From assembly GCA_035532755.1 (NCBI GenBank), contig DATKQI010000048.1:1-14206 (forward strand): a DNA stretch of 14,206 bases. Reading direction: 5' to 3'. Below are positions 8,421 through 14,206 of the stretch, piece by piece; the first letter of the stretch is position 1, and each line of letters begins with the position of its first letter. Under the pieces are notes generated by a model that did no database searches, had not been told where the DNA came from, and saw nothing but the letters and a program-made list of their open reading frames with translations. Both the position numbers and the translations under genes were made by a program. The stretch is from DATKQI01 sp035532755. GTDB lineage: Bacteria; Pseudomonadota; Alphaproteobacteria; Acetobacterales; Acetobacteraceae.

Positions 8421-8453
8421 TGGAGAGCTTTCACCATGAGTGAAAGCTCTCCA
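8421..8453. repeat. Perfect 14-bp palindrome 2 of the two-hairpin module
   Basis: TGGAGAGCTTTCAC (8421-8434) is an exact reverse complement of GTGAAAGCTCTCCA (8440-8453), separated by the 5-base loop CATGA. It sits 13 bases after palindrome 1 and ends 20 bases before the Tim44-like gene's preferred ATG. The stem is strong, but no T-run follows on either strand, so it is not a standard intrinsic terminator. It could protect the pmbA 3' end, affect translation initiation downstream, or be the second half of a repetitive element. Confidence 0.8.
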
Positions 8454-8473
8454 GATTGATGGGAGTGCCGGCC

Positions 8474-9394
8474 ATGCGCCGAATGCTCATGCTGTTCGCC
8501 CTGCTCGCGGCTTTCGCGGTCGCTGTTGCCCCCGGCATTGCCCCTGGGGTCGCCGAGGCGCGGGCCGGGCTGAGTTCATCCTTCGGCAGCCGGGGCAGCC
8601 GTACGTTTTCCGCCCCCTCGATCACCCGCACAACGCCTTACGGCGCCCAGCCGATGCAGCGCAGCACCACGCCCTATCCGGCCTCGCCCGGCTTAGGTGG
8701 CTATGGCAATGGCCGTTCCTCCTTCGCGTCGGGCCTGTTGGGTGGCCTGATCGGCGCCGGCATCGGCGGGCTGCTGTTCGGGCGCGGCTTCTTCACCGGC
8801 GGGATGGGGCTGGGCGGCTTCTTCGGCTTCCTGCTGCAGATCTTCCTCATCGTGATGCTGGTGCGTTTCCTGCTGCGCCTGCTGCGCGCGCCACGCACCG
8901 CCCCGGGCATGGCCGGGCAGCCGATGATGGGCCAGCCGATGATGATGGGGGGCGGGATGCCCGCCGGCGGCGCATTCGTCGCGCCGGCGCCGCTTTCCAT
9001 CGGTCCGGCCGACTATCAGGCTTTCGAGATGATCCTGCAGCAGGTGCAGGATGCCTGGAGCCGGCAGGATCTGAACGCCCTGCGCGCGCTGGCCACGCCC
9101 GAGATGCTGGGCTATTTCGCCGACCAGCTCGCCGGGCTGTCCAGCCGCGGGCTGACCAACACGGTGAGCGACGTGCGGCTGGAGAAGGGCGATCTGGCCG
9201 AGGCCTGGGAAGAGAACGGTCAGGATTACGCGACCGTGGCCATGCAGTTCTCGATGCTGGACGCAACGCGGGACGGTGCCGGCCGGGTGGTGGAGGGCAG
9301 CCTGACCACGCGCGGCCTGATCACCGAGATATGGACGTTCTTCCGCGTCCCCGGCGGCCGGTGGCTGCTCTCGGCGATCCAGCAGCCCCGCTGA
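8474..9394 (+). CDS. Tim44-like domain membrane protein
   Basis: This 306-residue protein has three parts. Residues 1-31 are a signal peptide or anchor ending AEARA, with cleavage possible before GLSSS. A low-complexity Ser/Gly/Pro stretch follows, then Gly-rich hydrophobic segments (about 86-107 and 112-136) ending in the basic RFLLRLLRAPR. After a Met/Gly/Pro linker (about 144-175) comes a Tim44-like domain (about 178-304), with YQAFEMILQQVQDAWSRQDL at its start and a terminal GRWLLSAIQQ. By the positive-inside rule the C-terminal domain should be cytoplasmic. Tim44 is a mitochondrial import-motor subunit; bacterial relatives such as Caulobacter TimA are known but poorly understood. ATG 8474 is chosen because GGGAG lies 8 bases upstream and the signal peptide starts cleanly; TTG 8456 or ATG 8459 are alternatives. 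Confidence 0.85.
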   Translation: MRRMLMLFALLAAFAVAVAPGIAPGVAEARAGLSSSFGSRGSRTFSAPSITRTTPYGAQPMQRSTTPYPASPGLGGYGNGRSSFASGLLGGLIGAGIGGLLFGRGFFTGGMGLGGFFGFLLQIFLIVMLVRFLLRLLRAPRTAPGMAGQPMMGQPMMMGGGMPAGGAFVAPAPLSIGPADYQAFEMILQQVQDAWSRQDLNALRALATPEMLGYFADQLAGLSSRGLTNTVSDVRLEKGDLAEAWEENGQDYATVAMQFSMLDATRDGAGRVVEGSLTTRGLITEIWTFFRVPGGRWLLSAIQQPR

Positions 9395-9464
9395 GCGCCG
9401 CCCGTTTGCCCTTGCCGGGCACCGCCGCTATGGTCCGCCGCCGCACCGCTGAATGAGGGAGAAC

Positions 9465-10121
9465 GTGGCCGACATCTTCGACGAGGTCGCGGAAGATCTC
9501 CGCGCCGAACGCGCCCGGAACCTGATGATGCGCTATGGCGGGCTGCTGGTCGTGGCAGCCCTGCTGGTGCTCGCGGGCGTTGGCGGCTGGCAGGGCTGGC
9601 GCTGGTACCAGGGCCGGCAGAACGCCCGCGCCGCCGGCGTGTACCTGGCCGCCCAGCATCTGGCGGACGCCACCGGCGCATCCGCGGACCGGCTGAAGAC
9701 CGCCGCGACGTTCGAGAAGCTCGCCAAAACCGCACCCGGCGGCTACCGCACCCTGGCCCGGCTCCGCGCCGCCGCCCTGCTGGCCGATGCCGGCAAGCTG
9801 CCGCAGGCCGTGGCGCTGTGGGACCAGGTGGCGCATGACAGCGGCACCGATCCGCTGCTGCGCGGCCTTGCCGACCTGATGGCGGCCTCGCACCAGATCG
9901 ACAGCGGAAACCCCGCCCTTGTCGCCGCCCGGCTGAAGGCGCTGGCGGTTCCCGCCAATCCATGGCACGCCCTGGCCGAGGAGGATCTGGCCCTGCTCGA
10001 CATCAAGCGCGGCGACACTGCCGCCGCGAAGAAAACCCTCACCACCCTGGCCAACGACCCCACCGCGCCCTCCGGCGCACGCGGCCGGGCGAGCGGGCTG
10101 CTGCAGCGGCTGGGCGGATGA
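9465..10121 (+). CDS. yfgM: YfgM-like TPR membrane protein (ancillary Sec translocon subunit family)
   Basis: This 218-residue protein has a short cytoplasmic N-terminus (VADIFDEVAEDLRAERARNL), one transmembrane helix (about 24-46) and an Ala/Leu-rich helical C-terminal region with TPR character in the periplasm. E. coli YfgM has the same build, associates with SecYEG and PpiD, and lies directly upstream of bamB and der, exactly the order here. That synteny plus topology supports the name; sequence identity to E. coli is not obvious by eye. GTG at 9465 is preferred because AGGGAG precedes it and homologues typically start MADIFDEV; ATG at 9453 would add four residues but has no visible ribosome site. 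The end overlaps bamB by 4 bases. Its exact role in this organism is inferred. Confidence 0.8.
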   Translation: MADIFDEVAEDLRAERARNLMMRYGGLLVVAALLVLAGVGGWQGWRWYQGRQNARAAGVYLAAQHLADATGASADRLKTAATFEKLAKTAPGGYRTLARLRAAALLADAGKLPQAVALWDQVAHDSGTDPLLRGLADLMAASHQIDSGNPALVAARLKALAVPANPWHALAEEDLALLDIKRGDTAAAKKTLTTLANDPTAPSGARGRASGLLQRLGG

Positions 10122-11467
10122 GCGAGCGCGAGAAGGGCAACCCGCCCCGCTTCAGCCGCCGCGCCGCGCTCACGCTCGCGGCCCCCTTGGCCCTGACCGG
10201 TTGCGGGCTGTTCAACGGCACCTTCCTTGGCCCGACCAACAAGCCCCTGCCCGGCAAACGGCAGGATGTGATGGCGCCGCGCCATGCCTTGCGCGTGGAC
10301 ACCTCGCTCACCACGCCCGTCACCCTGCCGCCCGCGAAGCCGAATCCGGACTGGCCGCAACCCGGCGAGAACGCGGCGCACGATCCCGGCCATCCCGCCT
10401 TCGGCGGCCGGCTCGCGCAGACATGGCGCACCGACATCGGCGCCGGCAGCACGTACCGCAACCGGATCACCGCAACGCCGGTGGTGGCGGGCGGCCGGGT
10501 GCACACGATGGATTCCGCCGGCCATGTCGATGCCTTCGACATCCGCACCGGCCGCCGCATCTGGCGTTTCAACACCCGCCCGAAGGGCGCGAAAAGCACC
10601 AACGTGGGCGGCGGCGTTTCAACCGACGGCGGGCGCGTCTATGCCGCCACCGGGCTTGCCGAGGTGCTGGCGATGGACGCAGCCACCGGCAGGCTGATCT
10701 GGCGCAAATCCATCCCCGGCCCGGCCCGCAGCGCGCCGACCGTGGCGGACGGACGGCTGTTCGTGGCATTGATCGGCGACCAGATCGTCGCGCTCTCCAC
10801 CAAGGACGGCGCCCGGCTCTGGACCCATCAGGCGCAGAGCGCGGCAACCTCCATCCTGGGCCTGCCCGCCCCGGCTGTGGCCGACGGGCTGGTGGTGGCC
10901 GGCTTCGGCTCCGGCGCGCTGCTGACGCTGCGGGCGGATTCCGGCAGCCTCGTCTGGTCCGACAGCCTCGCCTCCGCCGGCAGCTCCCTGCTCAACCTCT
11001 CCGCCATCACCGCCCCGCCGGTGATCGACCGCAACCGGGTGTTCGCCATCGGCCTGGGCGGGGTGATGCTCTCGCTCGACCTGCGCGCCGGGCGGCGGCT
11101 GTGGGAACGGGACGTGGCCGGCGGCCAGATGCCCTGGGTGGCCGGGGACTGGGTGTTCATCCTCTCCTCCGACCAGAAGCTCGCCTGCCTCTCGCGCACC
11201 GACGGCACCGTGCGGTGGGTGAGCAGCCTGCCGGCCTTCCGCAACATGAAGCACAGCCGCGGCCCGATCTTCTGGTGGGGCCCCATCCTCGCCGGCGGCC
11301 GGCTGCTGGTCGCCAGCACCCACAACCAGCTCGCCACCATCAACCCGCAAACCGGCGCCATCCTCACCACCACCCGTCTCCCCGGCCCCGCCGCCCTGGC
11401 CCCCATCATCGCCGGCGGCACCACCTACCTCATCACCAGCGACGCCACCCTGCTGGCACTGGGCTGA
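10118..11467 (+). CDS. bamB: Outer membrane protein assembly factor BamB (PQQ-like beta-propeller lipoprotein)
   Basis: This 449-residue predicted lipoprotein belongs to the BamB family, an accessory of the BAM complex that inserts beta-barrel proteins into the outer membrane. The signal sequence has SRRAALTL followed by lipobox LTGC with the lipidated cysteine at residue 29. A Pro-rich linker follows, then repeated PQQ-like blades recognisable by phrases such as VHTMDSAGHVDAFDIRTGRRIWRF, VLAMDAATGRLIWRK, IVALSTKDGARLW and MLSLDLRAGRRLW. E. coli BamB is about 390 residues, so this one is longer, mainly at the N-terminus. The ATG overlaps the yfgM stop by 4 bases; an in-frame upstream extension exists but would bury the signal peptide. 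The twin arginine before the lipobox is unusual enough to note. Confidence 0.9.
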   Translation: MSEREKGNPPRFSRRAALTLAAPLALTGCGLFNGTFLGPTNKPLPGKRQDVMAPRHALRVDTSLTTPVTLPPAKPNPDWPQPGENAAHDPGHPAFGGRLAQTWRTDIGAGSTYRNRITATPVVAGGRVHTMDSAGHVDAFDIRTGRRIWRFNTRPKGAKSTNVGGGVSTDGGRVYAATGLAEVLAMDAATGRLIWRKSIPGPARSAPTVADGRLFVALIGDQIVALSTKDGARLWTHQAQSAATSILGLPAPAVADGLVVAGFGSGALLTLRADSGSLVWSDSLASAGSSLLNLSAITAPPVIDRNRVFAIGLGGVMLSLDLRAGRRLWERDVAGGQMPWVAGDWVFILSSDQKLACLSRTDGTVRWVSSLPAFRNMKHSRGPIFWWGPILAGGRLLVASTHNQLATINPQTGAILTTTRLPGPAALAPIIAGGTTYLITSDATLLALG

Positions 11468-11472
11468 GGCCG

Positions 11473-11700
11473 TGGAGGGAAGGGAAGAAAGGCCAGGGGC
11501 TTTGCCCCTGGACCCCACCAGAGGCCGTCGCCTCTGGACTCCATTTGTGGGTTTCTTGAAGAAGGGGGGCATGGGCGAGACCTGTCCGCGTGACGGCTGG
11601 CGCGGCCCCCCTTCTTCAAGAAACCATAAGCGGTTTCCAAAGGCCTCGGGCCTTTGGCGGGTCCAGGGCAGAGCCCTGGCCTTTCTTCCCCTCCCCCCAG
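11473..11700. repeat. Long imperfect foldback with four nested hairpins between bamB and der
   Basis: This segment folds back on itself almost end to end. The innermost arms, 11550-11570 and 11605-11625, are exact 21-base complements around a 34-base loop. The outermost arms (GGGAAGAAAGGCCAGGG from 11482; CCCTGGCCTTTCTTCCC ending at 11690) also match, and the match continues imperfectly to about 11473 and 11700. Within each arm lie two small hairpins: 11493-11511 and 11518-11537 on the left, 11637-11657 and 11663-11679 on the right. No open frame, transposase or terminator T-run is associated with it. It resembles GC-rich dispersed repeats I recall from Acetobacteraceae genomes, but only one copy is in the window. 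It fills nearly all of the gap between bamB and der. Confidence 0.85.
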
Positions 11701-11719
11701 GCTCGTCCCCGGTGCCCGC

Positions 11720-13057
11720 ATGATGCCGGTGGTTGTCATTGTGGGGCGGCCGAATGTGGGGAAGAGCACGTTGTTCAACCGGCTGGTGGGGCGGCGGGCG
11801 GCGTTGATCGCGGATACGCCGGGGGTGACGCGGGACCGGCAGGATGCCGAGGCGGAGCTGGCGGGCCGGGTTGTGCGGCTGATGGACACGGCGGGGCTGG
11901 AGGAGGCGCCGCCGGAGAGTCTGGCCGGGCGGATGCGGGCGGGGGCGGGGGCCGCGCTGGCCGGGGCGGATCTCGTGCTGTTCGTGGTGGATGCGCGGGC
12001 GGGCGTGCTGCCGGCGGATTCGCATTTCGCGGCGTGGCTGCGGCGGCAGAACCGGCCGGTGCTGCTGGTGGCGAACAAGGCCGAGGGGCGGGGCGGTGCG
12101 GCCGCGGTGCTGGATTCGTTCAGCCTCGGCCTCGGCGAGCCGGTGGCGGTGTCGGCCGAGCATGGCGAGGGCATCGGCGATCTGGCCGAGGAAATCGCCG
12201 CGCGCCTGCCGCCGGCCGATGACGGGGCGGAGGAGGCGGAGGCGGATCGGCCGCTGAAGCTTGCCATCGTCGGGCGGCCGAATGCCGGGAAATCCACGCT
12301 GCTCAACCGGCTGCTGGGCGAGGAGCGGATGCTGACCGGGCCCGAGCCGGGGCTGACGCGCGATGCGATCACGGTGCGGCTGCGCGACGCGGAGGGCGAG
12401 ATCGACCTTGTCGATACCGCAGGGCTGCGCAAGCGGGCGCGGGTGGAGCAGGCGCTGGAGAAGATGTCCACCGGTGCCGCGATCTCCGCGTTGCGCATGG
12501 CGGAGCTTGTGGTGCTGGCGGTGGATGCGGTGGAGGGGCTGCACGAGCAGGATTTGCAGATCGCCCGGCTGGTGGAGCGGGAGGGCCGGGCCTGCGTGAT
12601 CGCACTGACCAAATGGGATGCGGTGCCCGACCGGGCTGCCGCGCGCCAGCGGGTGAGCGACCGGCTGGAGACGAGCCTCGCGCAGATGAAGGGCATCACC
12701 GTGGTGCCGCTGTCGGCGGTCACCGGCGCGGGGCTGGACAAGCTGCTGCCGGCGGTGCGGGCGACGGCGGCGGTTTGGAACAAGCGGGTTTCCACCTCCG
12801 CGCTCAACCGGTGGTTCGAGCATGCGATCGAGCGGCATCCGCCGCCCATGGTCTCCGGCCGGCGGCTGAAGCTGCGCTATGCCACGCAGGCGAAGGCGCG
12901 GCCGCCGACCTTCGTGGTGTTCGGCACCCGCGCGGAGGCAACGCCGGAGGCCTATCGCCGCTATCTGGTGAACAGCCTGCGGGAAGCGTTCACGCTGCCG
13001 GGCGTGCCCGTGCGGATGGAGTTCCGCGGCACGACGAACCCGTTCGCGGACGAATAG
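11720..13057 (+). CDS. der: Ribosome biogenesis GTPase Der (EngA)
   Basis: This 445-residue GTPase has two tandem G domains and a C-terminal KH-like domain, the layout unique to Der, which assists 50S subunit assembly. G domain 1 has GRPNVGKST (9-17), DTPGVTRDR (32-40), DTAGL (56-60) and NKAE (119-122). G domain 2 has GRPNAGKST (185-193), GLTRDA (211-216), DTAGL (232-236) and TKWD (297-300). The KH-like part runs from about 358 to RGTTNPF near the end. NKAE replaces the canonical NKxD in domain 1; from memory this Glu is common in alphaproteobacterial Der, so it is not a defect. The start is the first of two adjacent ATGs; the ribosome site is weak and lies at the edge of the foldback repeat. 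In E. coli the same yfgM-bamB-der order is found. Confidence 0.96.
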   Translation: MMPVVVIVGRPNVGKSTLFNRLVGRRAALIADTPGVTRDRQDAEAELAGRVVRLMDTAGLEEAPPESLAGRMRAGAGAALAGADLVLFVVDARAGVLPADSHFAAWLRRQNRPVLLVANKAEGRGGAAAVLDSFSLGLGEPVAVSAEHGEGIGDLAEEIAARLPPADDGAEEAEADRPLKLAIVGRPNAGKSTLLNRLLGEERMLTGPEPGLTRDAITVRLRDAEGEIDLVDTAGLRKRARVEQALEKMSTGAAISALRMAELVVLAVDAVEGLHEQDLQIARLVEREGRACVIALTKWDAVPDRAAARQRVSDRLETSLAQMKGITVVPLSAVTGAGLDKLLPAVRATAAVWNKRVSTSALNRWFEHAIERHPPPMVSGRRLKLRYATQAKARPPTFVVFGTRAEATPEAYRRYLVNSLREAFTLPGVPVRMEFRGTTNPFADE

Positions 13058-13076
13058 GGGAAGGTTGGCGGGGGGC

Positions 13077-13106
13077 TTGCCAAACGGCCGGTTCCGCCCG
13101 AATCTG
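13077..13106 (+). promoter_or_regulatory. Weak candidate promoter upstream of the MFS gene
   Basis: The 98-base gap between der and the MFS gene holds TTGCCA (13077-13082) and, 18 bases later, AATCTG (13101-13106), a loose fit to -35 and -10 boxes. A small 5-bp hairpin (GGCTC-CTCAC-GAGCC, 13118-13132) lies between it and the gene. The functional break between der and a transporter makes a separate promoter here likely, but these exact boxes are only a guess. Confidence 0.2.
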
Positions 13107-13155
13107 CCTGACAAGATGGCTCCTCACGAGCCGCCACGGAGAGGAAACAACCAGG

Positions 13156-14206
13156 ATGACCGAACTCGAAACCCGGACCATGGGGAAGGTGGCGCGCCGG
13201 ATCGTGCCGTTCCTGATCCTGTGCTATTTCGTCGCCTATCTGGACCGGGTGAACCTCGCCTTCGCGGCCTTGACCATGAACAAGGACCTGCATCTGTCGG
13301 CCAGCGTGTTCGGCTTCGGCGCCGGCATTTTCTTTCTGGCCTATTTCGTCTTCGAGGTACCGTCGAACCTGATGCTGGAGAAGGTGGGCGCGCGGAAATG
13401 GATCGCGCGGATCATGTTCACCTGGGGCATCGTCTCGGGCGCGATGGCCTTCGTCAGCGGGCCGACCAGCTTCTACGTGGTGCGCACGTTGCTGGGCGCG
13501 GCGGAAGCAGGTTTCTTTCCCGGCATCATCTTCTACCTGACGCTGTGGTTCCCTGGCATCTATCGCGGGCGCGTGGTGGGCTACTTCATGGCGGCGATTC
13601 CGATGTCCTCGGTGATCGGGGCGCCGGTATCCGGGCTGCTGCTGCAGTTGAACGGGGTGTTCGGCATCGCCGGCTGGCAGTGGCTGTACATCGCCGAGGC
13701 GGTGCCGGCGCTGATCCTGGCCGTGGTCGTGTGGAACTACCTGACCGACCGGCCGCGCGACGCGACATGGCTGGAGGCCGACGAGCGCGCCTGGCTGGTG
13801 CAGCGGCTGGAGGCCGAGCGGGCGCAGCGCGAGACGGCGCACCGGATCAGCGCATGGCAGGCTCTGGCCAACCCGAAGGTGCTCGCCCTCGCGCTGGTGT
13901 ATTTCGGCGCGGTGGCGGTGAATTACGGGGTGGGCTTCTTCCTGCCCACCATCATCAAGGGGTTTGGCCTGACCACAGGGATGACCACGCTGGTGACGGC
14001 GATCCCGTATGCGATCGGCGCGGCGGGGATGATCTGGTGGGGCTTGCGGTCCGACCGGAAGATGGAGCGCAAGGGCCATGCCGCCATCGCGCTCGCGCTT
14101 GCCGCGGCGGGTGTGGCCGCCTCCACGATGTTCGGCAGCCCGGCGCTGCGGATGGCGGCGTTCTGCGTCGGCGCGTTCGGCACCTTCGCGGTGCTGCCGG
14201 TGTTCT
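13156..14206 (+). CDS. MFS transporter, anion:cation symporter (ACS) type (3' partial)
   Basis: The first 350 residues of a major facilitator superfamily protein are present; the frame is open at the window end. The N-terminus with CYFVAYLDRVNLAFA, then AYFVFEVPSNLMLEKVGARKW between helices 2 and 3, and RTLLGAAEAGFFPGIIFYLTLWFP are characteristic of the ACS family, whose members take up organic anions such as tartrate, phthalate, glucarate or hexuronates. Six hydrophobic segments are followed by a charged cytoplasmic loop (about 196-233, WLEADERAWLVQRLEAERAQ) and the start of the second six-helix bundle. The substrate cannot be told from the sequence, and no catabolic genes are visible to hint at it. 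The ATG is preceded by GAGG at 13141-13144, a rather long 11-base spacing. Confidence 0.92.
   Translation, partial: MTELETRTMGKVARRIVPFLILCYFVAYLDRVNLAFAALTMNKDLHLSASVFGFGAGIFFLAYFVFEVPSNLMLEKVGARKWIARIMFTWGIVSGAMAFVSGPTSFYVVRTLLGAAEAGFFPGIIFYLTLWFPGIYRGRVVGYFMAAIPMSSVIGAPVSGLLLQLNGVFGIAGWQWLYIAEAVPALILAVVVWNYLTDRPRDATWLEADERAWLVQRLEAERAQRETAHRISAWQALANPKVLALALVYFGAVAVNYGVGFFLPTIIKGFGLTTGMTTLVTAIPYAIGAAGMIWWGLRSDRKMERKGHAAIALALAAAGVAASTMFGSPALRMAAFCVGAFGTFAVLPVF

Noticed and set aside
8421..8453. Intrinsic terminator for pmbA
   Set aside because: The stem is strong, but it is followed by AGATTGATGGG with no T-run, so it was listed as a palindromic repeat instead.
9962..10117. Upstream in-frame extension of bamB
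   Set aside because: It would place over 50 Arg/His-rich residues ahead of a clear lipoprotein signal, while ATG 10118 gives the usual 4-base overlap with the preceding gene.
11472..11723. Small + strand frame across the bamB-der gap
   Set aside because: It lies entirely within the inverted repeat, its hairpins explain the sequence, and its peptide has no sign of coding constraint.
10619..13114. An 831-codon reverse-strand open frame opposite bamB and der
   Set aside because: It runs through the foldback repeat and both recognised genes, and its protein has no recognisable domain.

Overview
The window is gene-dense, high-GC DNA with every recognised gene on the + strand. It looks like chromosome of an alphaproteobacterium. 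Three things point to Rhodospirillales/Acetobacteraceae, as inference only: the thrC-M16 peptidase pairing, the alphaproteobacterial-style Der with NKAE in its first G domain, and the GC-rich palindromic intergenic repeats. No tRNA, rRNA, CRISPR array, insertion sequence or prophage gene is visible. No gene-free stretch exceeds about 250 bases.

Layout. (1) Bases 1-2355 hold etfB (5' end missing), etfA and a 3-hydroxybutyryl-CoA dehydrogenase gene, packed with a 2-base gap and then a 4-base overlap. This is an operon for fatty acyl/hydroxyacyl-CoA redox chemistry. (2) Bases 2384-4285 encode a KimA-like potassium importer of the APC/KUP superfamily, probably starting at TTG. (3) Bases 4331-8318 form a tight operon of thrC, an M16 processing peptidase and pmbA (tldE), joined by two ATGA overlaps. 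(4) Bases 8319-8473 are intergenic and carry two adjacent palindromes resembling a repetitive extragenic element. (5) Bases 8474-13057 hold a Tim44-like membrane protein, a YfgM-like TPR protein, bamB and der. The yfgM-bamB-der order is the same as in E. coli and links envelope biogenesis (Sec translocon accessory, BAM complex) to ribosome assembly. Here bamB and der are separated by a roughly 228-base imperfect foldback with four nested hairpins. (6) Bases 13156-14206 are the first part of an MFS transporter of the ACS (anion:cation symporter) type, cut by the window end.

Most of the content is housekeeping. The less ordinary signals are non-coding: the foldback between bamB and der, the two-hairpin module upstream of the Tim44 gene, and a visible switch from C-rich to G-rich coding-strand composition across the foldback. 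Among the proteins, the most notable points are the altered putative ion-site residues in the KimA-like transporter and the translationally coupled M16-TldE pair. I did not find a convincing undescribed multi-gene system.
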